The notes under the pieces: generated by a model
What the model saw: the letters and a program-made list of their open reading frames with translations, nothing else
Databases searched by the model: none
What the model was told of the DNA's origin: nothing
From: Numida meleagris
Lineage: Eukaryota; Chordata; Aves; Galliformes; Numididae
Assembly: GCF_002078875.1 (NCBI RefSeq)
Contig: NC_034414.1
Span: 24,228,611 to 24,292,610, forward strand
Direction: 5' to 3'
Length of the DNA: 64,000 bases
Position numbers and translations under genes: made by a program
Shown here: positions 48,184-63,185 of the stretch, piece by piece
Layout of the letters: each line of letters begins with the position of its first letter
How positions within the stretch are numbered: position 1 is the first letter of the stretch

Positions 48184-51100
48184 GTAGGGAGGTGTATTTT
48201 TAACACCTTCTTCTAAAGATGTGTCTTCTCCCAGCTTCCGAGATAACTGCTAAAGTTATTGAAGTACAAAAAAAAAAAAAAAAAGTATGGGCAAACCAGT
48301 GCTTTGGATTTGTATTTGATTCCTCTCAGTGAAAGACAGGATGGATATTGCAAGTCCATCAAGCAAGCAATAGTGTAATCAGTGGAAGCTATGATTTTTC
48401 TAGCATTGAAACTAATGCTTTTTATTAAGGGAGCTGGGAAAATGAAATAATTTTGTCACTTCTTTTATTGTTATTTTGAAACTTGAACAAAACCCAAAAT
48501 CCTGCTTTAGGCAACTCTTTGGATTCTGTTTTCACTGGACTAGACTATGCACTTATGACTATTCTGGAGTATTTCCTTGTGTCAAGACCAAGTAAGTGTG
48601 TCAGTTATAGATACCTAACGGACAAATTAGAGATACGATGCTTGTTTTTACCACAATAAATTGCACCACAAATGTCTTATATTTGCCATCCAGTAATCTC
48701 TACAGGATTTATGTATTAGTAATAATTACAACTGAACACTTTTTAGCAACATTTTAGAACTGGAAGATGCATCTTGTGAGTAACTAGAAGAAAACTAAAT
48801 AACACTGAGGCATCTGGGAATTTGTTCTCATTTGTGTTTTAACAACAGAAAAGTGTTCATATACAGGAATCCCCCAAAATTGAGCTGACTTAACAGTCTC
48901 TGAATTTTATTGCTATTGTGTGAATAACTGAACCGAATTAGGTTGGTTGCTGGGATCAATAGCTTACACCTTTTGAAGATGGGCTTCATTTTAAAATGTG
49001 TGCATAGGTAAAAAATTGTAGTTTCGTGTCAGCGTCACACCTAGATACCTACATACACCTGTCGTTATCTGTTCTGCTTTAAGAATCACTTTTTTTCAGT
49101 CTGCAGTAACTGCCTTTCCTAAGGAAAGGAGTAGTGATAGACAGCTCTCTAGAAATGTTGTTTACTGAAAAAATTATAGTATGTTTTGGTACTGGAACAG
49201 TAAGTCTAGTAAAGAACATGTAAGGATAATAAGGAAAATGATTTTTTAATGAGAATTCTAATTCAACGGAAACTGAGGTTTTGCTGTTGTGATGGCATGC
49301 CTTTCTTGAAGATGATTTATTCTCTAAAAGCAGCATGAGCCTCTGCATGTGGCTATGTCTCACAGCAAGCAGCTTCAGAATTCTCTAGTAAGCTCTGGGG
49401 GCCCATGATAATTTCAAAATTAGCTTGCCTTGATTCCACGAAGCAACTTATATTGACTACCAGTTCACATGATCAGCAGGGACAGGCAGTGAGATAGTGG
49501 AAGATAAGTGAGACGCATGTCTTATTGAAACTGTTAAACTGATTTATAACTTTTAAAGTTACATTATAAAATACATATTAGTATATACATTGCTTTAACT
49601 TACTAATCTCCAAAACCACAGCTCTATCTACTTTCAGACTCAGCTGAAAGTTACAGCTCAGAGTGCTGAAGCACATTTGTTCATGGAGATTAACATGGGC
49701 TGTGTTTCCGAAAGATTCTGAAAAACAAGTTCCTAATTTTACTTCCACCGCTCAGAGAACGCAGTAAATACGAAGTCACAGTTTGGTCTCAGTCTTTGCA
49801 TTTTTATGGTTTTGACTATCCATAGAACAGCGACCTTCTCTGACTGTTGAGGTTTAAATGCTTTTTGTTGTATCTACCATTAGTCCATAGATCTGCCAGT
49901 GTCCCAGATAACTGAGTTATTTAAATAGTATGGATGCTAAAATGCAATCATAGTGGTAAATAAGTTCTGGGGGGCTGGGGAGGAACACCCAAAACACTAA
50001 AAACAAACAAAATCAACCAACTAACCAAACACAACTTCTTCCCAATGAAGAGAAATGGTCATTCCCTATTAATTGTTGGAATCTGTTGAATAGACATCTG
50101 TGGAATGACAATGCAACGTTAAGGTAGCATTATAGAGACTGCAACAAAGCCTTTATTTCTGTTCTCACTTTCATTTCTTATTTTGGAAGAAACAGTTGTT
50201 ATCGGTTGTTTTATGGGGAGAATATTATCCAATAATTTAATTTTCACAGGAGGGGGAGATGTGCAATTTTGCGTAATAAGTAAATTCTTTATGTTGTCCG
50301 GTGCGTTTCTTGAGGAAGATGGTAAAGTACAACGTGTGTTATCTGTAATGTTTAGAGCCAAGCACTCTTGATGTATAATGCCCAGTGACTAAACTCTGAG
50401 GGCCTAACACTTGCACTGTAGACAGTTATGAGAGTCATAATTGTCACTATTTGATCAGCTTCTAATGAAGTGTGAAATATTAAAGCTCCAGCCTGTGCCA
50501 TGTCCCTACTCTGAGGCTGTGGAGTGGAGCTGAGACCGTGAAGTTACACAAATGGAATACTGAAATACTTCTGGCTTGTGAAATGTTATGCCAACTTAAT
50601 GTACCCTTTTTCTTTGCACTCTCATCTAATGAAGTTGTATGAAGACTTGTAGTGCAAGAAGCAAGTCAATGGTAACGGAGCTAAAAGCTTTTAGTTGCTT
50701 TAGGTTCCCTCTCAATTTCTGAAGCATTGTGAGAGTAGTGCTGACACTGGTGCAGTCACCGCAGTGATTCATAGTGATTTACATTTCTTACTGAGAATTG
50801 ATGATGAGAGTTCTGTTCAGAAGTTTGTGAAATTGAAGAGTTCTGGCAAAGTGCAAAAAGGAAGCAAGTATGCTATGTTGTGTGTAGGCTTAAACCTAAA
50901 GAAATCTGTTACTTGATACAGGTTGAAACTGTTAAAGCAAAAGGTATGGCACATACACGTATGATTATTGAAGGCTTGGAAACGGTGAAAATAAGTGCTT
51001 TGGTTTACTTCGTCTAGAATATGATGGAGCAATGTCTGCTGATTGTGTTATCATGTGGAAGAAAATCTCTAAAAAGAAAAAAAACTTTCTTGAACAGTTT

Positions 51101-54100
51101 GCATTTAGAGAGCAGTAAACATGAATCTTTCAGACAATTGTTTTCCCCTGCTAGTCTCTTAATGTTATTATCATAGAGTTCTAAGCTGGGTTTACCTCCC
51201 TTTTTCTGATCTTGGGACAGTAAGGTGAATTCAGTTTAATAGTCTTGCTCCTCAGATATTAATGTCTGTGTTACAATTAAGACTGCGTTGCTGTAAAAAC
51301 TGATTTCTTTCTTGCTCCCCTAACCTACCTGTACCCCTCTCTTTTAATAAACAAAGACAGGAGTAACTTCTTGCAAAAGTTTTAATTCTGAAATCTAAAC
51401 TTGGGTTTTAAATTTGAATTGGTTCTACTGCTGCGTAGCTCTTTTTTAAATTATGCTTTTAAAAACAATGTTATTTTCACATGTGTGTAAGAAAGTAATA
51501 GAATCTTCAGCACTCTTCCCTTTGTATCCTGGATTAGTGCCTTTCCTTGGCTTGGTTTTGTGAAGGCTTACCTATTACTGCCTGTGCACCACTCAGCTTT
51601 TGTTTGCATTGAATATATCCTTTGCAGTAAAAACTTAAAGAATGTGTTCTTGAATTTTTCCAGGAGGATATTTAGTAACGCATACTTTTTTCTTCCTTTT
51701 GGGAATTTGAGGTGGTATTACTGTCAGTGACATCAGTGAAAAACTGTTGTGGAGCAGGGCTGACGTAAGGTTACCTCCCATGTTTGCCTTTTAAGTAGCA
51801 TCTTTTTTCCACAGCTTTTCTTATATTGTTAATTAAGAAATATGGAGCAATTTCTACAACTGCTTATCATATTTTCTAAGAAAAGTTGTAGCAATGTTCT
51901 GTCTTAAATGTGAAAGAAAGCTTACAGGAGTAGAATCTTTCTTTTGACCTTATGCCTACCACCATCACGTTTTTACTATATGCTAAAGAAATTGCACGCT
52001 CTTTTCTCTCTTTTTGAAAATAAATTGAAAATGTCTTGTTATAGTTAGTTCCAGTGCAATTAATTGAATCTTCAGAAAAAAGTCTTGTGAAAACTAGACG
52101 TATTCTAATGCATCTCCTCTGACGTGGAAAGAATAAAGTAGATACCTTTGCAAGTATGTGCATAGGAATACTTGTTTATATTTTTTGGAGCAGGGTACCG
52201 GGTGTAGTTTAACATACTTTACTGAGGAGAGTAGATGAAACTGTAGAATCACACCAGGTGAAATGCACATTGGAAAAGCAAGATTCTCTCTCATTATGAC
52301 ATTGTGCATTGGTGAATCTACTGACTTCTGCTTGTATTTAAAGCTTAGAGAAAATTGAAGTAGTTTAGATTATTTTAAATCCTGTATGTTCCAGGTAAGA
52401 CTCCTTTTAACCTCGCCACTAAGTAGCAAGTGAAGGGAAAGGTGGTTTTGGAGGGATTTTAAGAATGGTACTGTAAGCTAGCCTTTGGTTTTATATGGCT
52501 GTATAAATGTAAACATGAGCTTTGGACTGGATGAGGAAAGTTGTTCTTTAAAAATGGTCAGGAATAGGATTAATGTTGCTCTGTGTATTCCAGATTCCAT
52601 AGCTGAAAACTAAAAAATTAGTAATGTGCACAAACGCCTCCTGTGAGCTTGCTCTTCTTGCGTGCTTGTTATCCATAGCAAAGGTGAATTTTCATGGAGC
52701 CTTTTTGAACACATTATCAGCAAATTGTACCCAAAATATGTTCAGTCATATTCTGCAAGCGTGAAATGCTGTGCTTTGGTGAGTGGAAAGTAAGTGCAAG
52801 ATGGCTAGGGAGCAGGAGGAAAGCAGCGTACAGTTAGCAGGGAGGGAAGAGCGCTTTAAAATGTATTTGCCTTGTTCATAAGAAGGTAGGTGAGATATGC
52901 CTTTATGTTTTAGGTATACCCAGTGAAGGCTTTGAGGATGTTAGTATGTAAACTATGGGAATAAATAAACAATGAAGTTGCTCACTTCTGTCAGTTTTGT
53001 CTGGAGTTCCTAATCTCTCCTTTCCCCAAGCTCCATCAAGGGCTCATTAAAAAGCCAGTTATTCTGTCAGTAATGGAGGCAGTGTGCAAATACGCTATCT
53101 GAATGTGTAGTAACTAATAACTTGAGGCAGATGATGCTTAATTTCAGTTCCAGTTGTTTATCTGACCTATACATATTACTGAACATGTCTCTTTTTTTAA
53201 GTAAATGGCATGAATGGTAGATATTCTATTTCCATGTGACTATAGCATCCATTTATGCCAACTGTTTATAAAGCAGTCTTCAAATATATGAAAATGATTT
53301 TGTGCCTTCCCAGAGTTGACTATTTGTAGATTTCCTTCTCAGAGAGTTTGGAGTAGTCACTCAGTTTTTCCTGTCAAAGGATGTTCCTCCTTACATCCAG
53401 CTGACTGCCTCAGTGAGTCGTAAGAACCTTTTGAACCCTCCGATCAGGGCGAGCAGCACCTGTTTAGAGGGTGAATGTCTGAGAGTTCTGTGTGAGCTTA
53501 CTGTTTTAATCTTTGACTTGTAATTTGTATCCAAATACTGTGAAAATGTGAATATAATGACTTCTCATCAAGATACCATCTTCATATTCTCAAGATGTAC
53601 TCTCTGAAACAAATTTTGAGTGTTGTACATATGACTTTAGAAAGGCAAAGTACACGCATCTCTCCCTGATGCATCTTTTGCCCCAAACTCTTTTGCAAAA
53701 TTGATGTTATAGTCATTTTCGTACAGTGACTGAAATATTGCTAAGCTTTGTCGGGTCTCTTGTAATGCTAAATCTTTATTAAACTCACACTTATATCTAA
53801 ATGTGGATTTTCCATTCTCCTCAAATAGTTCCATCTAGATTTCCTGCTGATAGTTTCTGAAATTCATTTTTGCATATCTAATATGCATAAGCACTGAAGT
53901 AACTTAATTTAGGAAGCACAACCACTTCGTTGTATCATTAAAAAAGGAGGAAAAAAAACCCCAAGACCTCCACACCCTCCCTCTGCCACCCATCCTTTAG
54001 CAATAATTTTCCAGCTCAACTTTTAGTTCTTGAATTCATGCATTATTTAGCCAGATTTGGATGGAGCTGCAGAACTTCTTGAATTGAGGCTAGTTGGATA

Positions 54101-57062
54101 CATCTTTTTCATCTTTGCTTGCCTTGGCTTATATCTCCAAAATAGCCTACTCTGTCTTCTATCTACAAGGTTGCTTTTCAAATAAGCAGTTAAACTACAG
54201 TATTTTGTTGAAAATCCCCTACTGATAGTGAGAGCTGGTTTTTAGTTGCTCCTGTATATTTTGACTCGCTGAGTAACCTCACACATGGGCAGTTATTTCA
54301 ATGCCTGTTTATACCTGAAAGAAAGATGGGAGAAAGATTGTGATGACTGGGACTTAGGATGTTTTATGTATCACCTTTTAAGATGTCTTCATTGGGAGCT
54401 CGGGAAAAAGGGTTATAAAGCTACTACAGATTTTTTTTGTAAGAGGCAACGGTTAAAATAACCCATTCTGTTAAGCTAAATACACAATTTAGAAAAGGAA
54501 ATTGGAAGATAGTATTGTTGTATTAGACTTTCCAATTGAAATAAAAATCTCATTGTTCTAGGGTGCAACCCTTTTGTGGGATCCCTTGGCTCAAGCTACA
54601 TTAATTTTGTTATGGGAATGCTTGATAGTAGTTAAAGATGTGTCTTGGATCTGCTGTGCAAGCCTGTCCAGAGAGATGACCAGCCCTACAGGGGCAACGA
54701 GTCTGGTGCAAATGCAGGTAGTAGTGTGTGGCTGGATGAAGAGCAGTCACATTTTGTATTACACTGTAAATGTCTTTCCTAAACATGCCTGATGTTTAGA
54801 GTGGGAGAAAAATGCAAGACAGGAAAAGTGTTACCATGTCGGTCAGCCACAAAACTGGAAACTTAACTGCATTCTCTTAATTCTCATACTAAAGTATTCA
54901 GTCATAGAAGAGTACAATAAATCACTTGAGTGTGTTGATCTGTGAAAATAATTGGATTTACTTTTGAATAGACAGCATAACTTGCCAGGCCAGCTGTTCG
55001 GACCTGTGGATTTGACTTGCCATGTTCTGTTCTACATACCTTAGCAGAACAACGCCATGGCTGAAGAAACAGTATTTTGACTTATTCTAAGTGTATTAGT
55101 GTTAGAAGGGGAATCAAATCCAGGGATCTGCTTTTCAGAAACCTGACATGTTTTCAGTTTCTATTGCAGTTGTTTGGTCCCCATCTGGGTTGAATTTTGG
55201 AATGGATAAGAGAGACAGTGTGTCAAATATTTGGGATTGATGCAAAAAATTATTTGCTATTTGTTCTCTGCTGCCCAAGTTAGTTGATTTGAAAAGAAGC
55301 CACTTCCTGAGACTGCGCTTTTTATTGTTGCACAGTAAGTTATAGAAAATACTACAGTTACAGGCTACAATATTTTTATTAGCAAAAATCAGCTTATTTA
55401 ATGGTATGCCAAGGACAAAACAAAACTGACAAGGATAGTTAGCCTTAGGCAATATTTTCCAACATACCAGTTATGGATTACAACCTCATAGCACATTGTG
55501 GAAATATCCAGTTAAACTCTCATGCTTACTTTTGAAAAGATCTGAAATGAATGTAATGTCTTGCATTGCTTTCATAACTAACTTTGTGTTTGTTGGTTTG
55601 GAATTGGTTTACAGGCATAATGGATGTTTGTTGTGGCGGGCCAGTGCTTATTTTCTGTCGGTAGAAATAATAAGGATATTTTATTTTCTTCAAAGATGAG
55701 TCAAATCAATGTGAATTTTACTGTTTGTTTCCTCCTTCTGCCTAAGTCAGTGAAAGCTAGTGTTGATGCACAAGGTGTGTCATCTTTCTCAGATTTTTCC
55801 CTAATTGTAATATAACTGGTAAATTTCAGACAGAGGCGGGTGTAGAGCTCTGATGGATATTTTGGTGGAATTAATTTTGAATTTTATTTGTGTCAGGAGG
55901 TAGAGAAGGGTGCTGACAAAGGCTGAACATGAGCCCAGGAGTATTATTGCCTTGGGATCAATAGTGAGACAGGGAGAACTTTCCAGGAGCCAGTTCAGAC
56001 AAGGGAATCTAATTCTTCCTGTTCCGTGTTGCCTTTGTGAGGGCCCTGCCCTCACTCCATTGACTATAGAAAATGTATAGGAAGATTAAACTTCAGTTAA
56101 TGTCTGTGAGTTCTTTATCTGTTTTCCCTCTATCCATTATCTGATCTATTCCATTGAAAAAACTTCTGATTCTATATATTTTTTTAATAGTAAGAAATTC
56201 AAAATACCTTAGAATACACATTTGAAAGCCATCAGGGAGAAAGCACTTGTTGTGATGAGCATCTCTTCTTTGTCCTATAAATTCTCTTCAAGATTTGGTG
56301 AGGTGAGTTGGGAACAGTTAAGTGCTTACGATTTTTTGTTCTTCAAGTTTGCATTGGTAAAGTATTGACTGTGTGTCCATATTAGTGGGCACTGGTATGT
56401 AAAACAGATGGAGCTGGGCTGCAAGAACAAACGAACCAGCTTTTAATTTGTCTTGTAAGTAAAAGCCTTAGTGATGGTGTTTGCTAAGAGGGAAAGAGAA
56501 GTGTGTTGTACTCGTAGAAAGCAGAACACCTTTACCTTATTTTTCTTAGAAAAATATGTAGAGGAAAAATTACATATGGAACTCTAATATGTGATGTGAA
56601 TTTTTAAGAACTATGTTCTAGAGCTGCATAATGTCCTGTAAAATGAGTGGCTATCCTTTCATTTTAGATTTCTGGAAATGTGAGTACTTGGCAGTCTTTG
56701 GGCCTGCAGAGTCTTGCTCCAGATCCATGCATTCTGTAAATCACTTCGTTTCATTTTGGGATGGCAGCTTTTCAGAGTGGTGCTTTGTGCTTGGGAGCTG
56801 CAGCCAGCCCAGGGCAGTGGGGAAGTGCCTGGTTATTGTCAGGAGCTTTTTGGCCTTGGAAGTTCCATGCACGCCTTGGGGCTGGTGACAAGTGCCTTAG
56901 TGATCAGCTCATACCATTCCACATTTGTAGATGCTTCAACTCATTCCAGATTTTGTCATGTGTGTTAAGAGACAGAAACAGTCCTGTTCTCAGAGTAAAT
57001 AATTTGGGGGAGCCCAGAACGCTAAGCTCCTAATGTCTATCTGCTGGGCAATTAAAATTTTA
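48184..57062 (+). other. PHF21A: PHF21A intron after third coding exon, first part
   Basis: Nearly 9 kb of AT-rich intron. I see no exon with PHF21A sequence, no RNA gene and no CR1. Short A runs lie at 48268-48284 and 51075-51085. Short open frames on both strands carry no domain. Confidence 0.5.
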
Positions 57063-57403
57063 TCATAGATCATATCATAGAATGGCCTGGGTTGAAAAGG
57101 ACCTCAAAGATCATCTAGTTTCAACCCCCCTGCTGAGTGCACAGTTGCCAACCACTAGACCAGGCTGCCCAGAGCCTCGTCCAGCCTGGCCTTGAATGCC
57201 TCCAGGGATGGGGCATCCACAACCTCCTTAGGCAACCTGTTCCAGTGCCTCACGACTCTGAGTGGAAAAACTTGCTCCTGATATCTAACCTAGATCTCCC
57301 CTGTCTTAGTTTAAAACCATTTCCCCTTGTCCTATTGCTACCAACCCACGTAAACAGTTGTTCCCCCTTCTGTTCATACGCTCCCTTCAAGTATTGGAAG
57401 GAA
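57063..57403 (-). repeat. CR1 fragment, - orientation
   Basis: Begins with the antisense terminal repeat 'tcatagatcatatcatagaa' near 57063. It continues through 'ggttgaaaaggacctcaaag', 'ccagcctggccttgaatgcc' (57182-57201), 'ttccagtgcctcacgactct' and 'aaaaccatttccccttgtcc', ending near 'ttcaagtattggaagg'. It covers the CR1 3'UTR and the last part of the ORF; well preserved and therefore fairly young. Confidence 0.96.
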
Positions 57404-60400
57404 TTGTGTGGCTTAAAGGTATGATGTTCCCTGAAACTTGAAAATAGAAGAAGCTTTTCAGTCTCTTCAGGTTTTTCAGATGAAAATGCTTTCCTGGCTA
57501 AGATTCAGTTCTGCCTGCCGTACAAAGAATGAGTTTCTCAGCTTACTATCTTCTGTAATAGTCAGGAATCCTGCCCAGGAAGGCTGGTTTGATAGAGGCT
57601 TCTTCCATACAGTAGGACTTCAGGTATTAGCCATTGGGATGCTCTAGTGCATTGAAACTGTCCACTTGAAATGGATGAAAAGTGGAATCTTGTTCTATGT
57701 AACTGTTAGAATTTCTTCTGCTACCAGACTAGGGTTGGTGCTTTCTTACAGAGAAAATACCCCTCTGCAAGGAGCTGGGTATCATTTAAGTGTCAAACAA
57801 GGAATGACAGTGCGTTCCTATTTTGTTTTTAAATATCTAGACAATTTATACAATTGTTTAGAGAACTGAAAATTCCCTTCTTTTGAACTTGTACTCTGTT
57901 GTTGGGATGTTTATCCAATTTTGTTGTTTGGGACAAACATTGGTTGTAGTTCTGCTTTTAACATAGTATTAGGAACTTCAGTAGTTACTGTGTAGAGGAT
58001 TTAGGTGCACAGTACGGTACATAATGGAGAAGATTCATTTTAATAAGCTATTGAGCTGATATCAGAAGCAAATGAGACTAATCTATGTTTATAGATACAG
58101 ATTAAAATGATTTGAAAGATTTTGTCTTTAGCTGTAAAATTGTGTATGTTAATTTCCTTTAAATATTCCCTTAGATTTAATTATTACAAAACAGACTTGG
58201 AGTTTGTAATGGTATTCTTTAAGAAAGACTGGTGAGAGACTTGATAATTTCTCCCAAATTACTTTTAAATGTATTCAAGTAGTTGCGTGTCTTTTGTCTG
58301 ATGTTGTTTCAATAGTCAAGAATGAAGTTTCTGCAAAGATCTTCATTTTTGAGCCAAAAAAATCTCGCGTGAGAAATAGAGATACTACAAATTGAATCTT
58401 GATCTGTTAATGGAAAGATCTTTTGGGGGATGTTTAGTTATGATCTGAAGTTGCTTCTTTAGGATTTGTTATGAATGTGTATCGTGTCAGATGGGGGAAA
58501 AAAAAACACAATTTCATGAACTCATCAAAATTGACACCTGGAATGCAAACGTCTCTGGGTGCTGCAAGAAGTGAAGATGGCACCCACAGCAGAAAGTCAG
58601 GAGGGTCTGCCAGGCAAGAGTGTTTTTCTGATGTCACCAAGAATTGCTAGATGAAATGTCAGTCATAAAACGGGAGCACTTAAAGAGAGGAAATAAATAG
58701 CTGTTTCTAAAAATATTTGGCTGTACTAGCTGGGTGTAGTGTACAGACTGATGGTTTACAATGTGTTTTTCCTGGATCACCCAGACAAAAACAAAACGTA
58801 GACATTTTTTCTTTTTCTTTCTTTCTTTTTTTTTTTTTTCAGAGCAGAGGGGGGTTATAAATCCAAAAGCACTGCTTTCATCTTTTGCATTAGGAAGATG
58901 CATTGTGGTGATATAAATGTCAATTTCAATATCCCTAAAACTTGTTTTCTCTGACGAGAATGTGGGCAGTAGCCAGTGTTTGTGAGGATGGCCCCACAGA
59001 AGCGGGAGAGTGGCACTGCCTGGGATGCTCATGGATTTTTATCTGCTCGCTTTTCTGTGGCAACAGCACATGGACTGCAGCATGGCGGTACTACTTCATG
59101 TGGAATGCAGAGGTTTTTATATTTGAATAGTAAGAAAGTTACCATCCTTTTATTTATTTTTTTCAAAAAGAGTTTAGAACTTGAAATAGTGCTCCATTTT
59201 TATTGTAGTTTTGAATATAAATGCTATTTTAAAAATATAATTCCTTCTTAACAAGTGTTATTATTCATTAGGCTTGGACCTACTCTAAGATAATTGGGCA
59301 TGATATCAAAACATTGGCACTAGTGTACAGTATGAATTTAGTAACCTGTGTAGCACTTCTAGAAGGTAAATGGTGAATTGTTTTTGCTGCTGCTTATCCT
59401 TCTGCTGTATTAACAGTGATGTAAACACTTTTTATTCCTTAATTTCCTAATAGGTTTTACATCAATCGTACTCAGATGTATGGGATTAAACTTGGTGTAA
59501 TTCATCTCAGAATTGTTCTGTGGGTTCCGCATTATTCAAAAGTTGCTTAAGTAAATATCACCAATTATTCAAAGCCTTGATGATAAAACCTCCTCCTTCA
59601 CCTTCATAGGTTTGTTTACATCTTTAAAAGGTGGCTGTTTTGCTAGCTTTAAAAGCATATGCAACTTCTCTTTTCAGGAACATGGTTTAATAGTGAGCTT
59701 CCCTTCTGGCTTGAGTTAGCAGGAGACCCACTTAACGGACACACACAGTCATTTTGAACCTTAGCTTTCAAAAATATTTTAGTGGGTCAGATGTCTCCAA
59801 AATTTCATTACATCCTTTATTTGCCTTTAAAATATTAATGATCTGCTGTTGCAATATGCTGATTAAGACTTGAAAATGCTGAGACAAAAAGTTCGTTTTG
59901 CCACTTCTGGTACTCGAGGCTTCTCTCAGTTCAGTTACATGTCTCGTGGCACATTAAATATTCTGAGACCTCCCAAGCAGAAGTCTATTCTTTGAAAAGA
60001 CAAGGTTTGACTAATTGATGACATAATCTCTCATCAATTTCTGCATGACAGGAGAAATGGGTTGTGGACTTGCATTTAACCCCAAGCTGAGGCATGCAAG
60101 GGATGGGGGTGTTTTCATTGATGTTTTATTTTTTACTGTTGGTCCTACAACCCACAGGATAGAGTAATATCTGTGCTCTCTTGGACTTGATGGGGCAGTC
60201 AGACCATCTGTGAAAACAGAGTCCTGTTCTCATCCATCCCCCACTAATATTTTGGAAATTAATTATGTAAATTTCTGTATTAAAGTTAATTTTTACTCTA
60301 ACAGTTTCTAATAACAGTGGCAGATTCCAAGGTCAGATGGAAATGCTGGGTGCCGTAATAATCTTATGCTCACTTGATGAAAACTCTCTGCTAAGACTGG

Positions 60401-62259
60401 GGATAATTGCTGCTGTGTCAGGCTGAAAGGTGAATGCAATTAACTTCGACCAGGCTGGGGACAGGAGTGCATCTCGAACCAAAAGTAAGCAAGGAGGACC
60501 CAGGAGAGGTCCTGTTAGCAGCCAGTCTTGAGAGGATGCTCATAGCAAGATGGATGTTGCTCACTTCATCTGGATTTGCTCAATGTCCAGCATCCACTTC
60601 TTCCATACCTGCCGGTGAGGAGAGCAGCCTGGCTGTGCTGTGCCCATTACCTGCACTTCACCCCTGCTCAGACTGCTTCCCCCCAGAATCTGCCTTTCAA
60701 AAGCTATTTTCTTTGTCTTTTCCTACTGGTCCTTGGTAGACCATAAGCAAGCTATTGAAGAAATATCTCCTTAGGAATATCCTGTGGTTGGGCTCACAAT
60801 GACGCTTTGTAGTATCGTTCTCTGGAGTTATAGAGGCCCTGCACAGGAGCTGGGGAAGTTGGGCTGCACTGCTGTATTTTACCTTTCTCTGGAACCTTTG
60901 CTGTGCTTCCAAGGCACCAAATTTGCAGTGTTTCATAGCCAAAACTGGGCTAGAGTCCCTTACCTTGTGCTTTCATGGGTTGTGATTATACGGCTGCTTT
61001 GATTAAGCATCACATTAAAACAGCTGCTGAAAGTAGTGACCTACCTTCTTGCTTGGTCTAACTGCTTGTTCCTGCCCTGCTCTTGTGCCAGTTGTCCCTG
61101 TTGATGCACTGTAAGTGGAATCAACAAACTGCCTGACTGAAGACTAACTCAGATGTACTGTTTTTTGTGTATGATCCAGTTTGCTCCCTTGGTGTGCAGC
61201 TGAATCAGTGCTGCTTCTGGCATACGGGAAGTGGTGGAAAGGAAGGGCTGAAACGAAGGAAGGATGAAACAGCTTTTGTTTGACAGCTGTCTGAATTTAT
61301 TTGAGGCTAAAGAGCTGCATAACCACAGCCTTGAACCATCTATGGTTTCGAAGTCTCCTCTTGCAGGGGTGCAGATATGGTAAATGTACCTGAATGGCAG
61401 CAAGGAAGAAAACCTGTGTCTGTCTTCCTTCTCCCTTGGGGACAGCTAATCCACACAGCAGCCCTGTGCATGAAGTAGACACAGTAGTCCAGAGTGACTG
61501 GGATTTAAGTACTGAGGATAGAGATTGTTACAGTTGCATGTGGAAACTTGCTGTTTTGAATTTTGTCATCGCTGATGCTGTTTTCAGGAAAACCTAACAC
61601 AGTAGAATAAAATTATTCACGGATAACAGAAAATCTGACCCAAATGATGGTCCCTTCTGGGTATCTTCATTTCTATTGCCCAATAATTAAAAAGAAAAAA
61701 AAAATCTGAAATGGAAAGGATGTAAATTTTCTTCAACTGTTTTTGTTTGCATTGGTCTTGCACAGGCATAGGTGCAAATAGAATTTGTCCTGCACTTGGA
61801 GCTTGGTTAAAAAGTGTTGGGGTTTTTTGCCTTTAAGGTTTATTTTTTTTTGCATGAATTGGAAATAGACAAGTTTCTTTCTAAGTTCTGCAGAGTTAAT
61901 TCAACAAAAATAAATAGCAGTCCTTATATTTATTTGAAAAGACAGTTTTTGTTTGTTTTTAGACTTTAAATGTATACAGGATCAAACTATTAATGAAGGT
62001 GACTTTGTACTTATGTTTCAAAGTATTGCTGAAACTTTAACAGAAAGCTAGCGGTAAGGCTTACGTAATTATTTTCAGAATCAGGAACTCTAGAGAGTGC
62101 CTTCAGTCTAATGCTGTAAGGTATCCATATTTTGGATAAGTACATGGGAATTATCAAGTGATAAATGATATATTTGATGCTGCTATGAAAAATGCTGGAA
62201 AAAAAAGCATCCTCAAGTGAAAATAATATGGAAATTCAGATTTAGTTGGTTGCAGGTAT
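57404..62259 (+). other. PHF21A: PHF21A intron, nothing recognised
   Basis: AT-rich intron. A T-rich run lies at 58807-58839. The GC-richer block 60434-60740 has a 101-codon open frame (+) without domain or splice context. Confidence 0.5.
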
Positions 62260-62340
62260 GTATTTAAAATAAAAAAATAAAAAAATATTTAAAAAGCATA
62301 TAAATATTTAAACATTATATATAAATATTTACTTATATTC
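62260..62340. repeat. A/T-only low-complexity tract
   Basis: Repeated 'aaataaaaaaa' and 'taaatattta' patterns with almost no G or C for about 80 bases. Confidence 0.85.
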
Positions 62341-63094
62341 ACATTACCAATTGCAGCAGGCACTTGTATGAGGCTTTTTTTTATTATTTTTTACTTTCTC
62401 TGCCTTTTCCAAGCAGGGCAGCCTCTATTTTTTTGTGCTTTTCTGCCCCCCCCCCAGTTCCCCGTCGCAATTGTTTGCTTGGTAGTAGGGTGATGGGTTA
62501 GCATGTCTGGGAGGAAAGACATCTGTGAAGCTAAGATGGTGCTCAGTAATTTTTCACTGGTGTGCTGATGCAGTCAGGTTCTTTCTAGATAAACCAGCAG
62601 CCAGGTCAGCCAGAAAGGAATTGTAAATGACAAAGACTAACACAACAGAGCTTAAAAGCAAACAAAAACCTCCCCCCTCCCCCATCAAGCTACCAAAACC
62701 AATAGAACAAAAAAAGAAATCCCAAGGAAAGTCTCCTGTCTTCACCCAAGATCCTTGGAGTCTGAAGAATGAAGCTCTGAGACACTCATGCCTTCGCAAG
62801 GAGGAAGCAGGGAACACCCTTTGACCCTAGCTTATATTTGTTATATTATTTCCTCCATAAAGTGCACTGTTAATAGAGTAGACAGTCTGGATCTCTGGAA
62901 TTGAAGCAACTAGCACGGGATGCTTCTCAGAAGTGAGTTATGCCCCAGTGATGAGAAATAAGATTATGACATAGGAAAGCAGAGAAGATTGAGAAGTTCA
63001 GGCTTGGGGTACCCTCAAGAGCATATAATGCAAGTTTTATTTTTCAGCATTCAGGGCTGATACCATAATTGGTGTTTTGATGGAGTATGGTAAA
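62341..63094 (+). other. PHF21A: PHF21A intron, nothing recognised
   Basis: Contains a C run at 62447-62456 and an A/C-rich segment at 62640-62720. No exon seen. Confidence 0.5.
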
Positions 63095-63185
63095 TGGAAA
63101 ACTTAAGGTACAAAGGGACCTCCAGGGGTCATCCAGTCCAACCTCCTGCTCAAAGCACATATGTACTTCATGAATACAGAGTGAT
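63095..63185 (-). repeat. CR1 3' fragment, - orientation
   Basis: The + strand reads 'acaaagggacctccaggggtcatccagtccaacctcctgctcaaagca' over 63110-63157, the antisense of a CR1 3'UTR, then fades. The terminal repeat is degraded. Confidence 0.85.
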
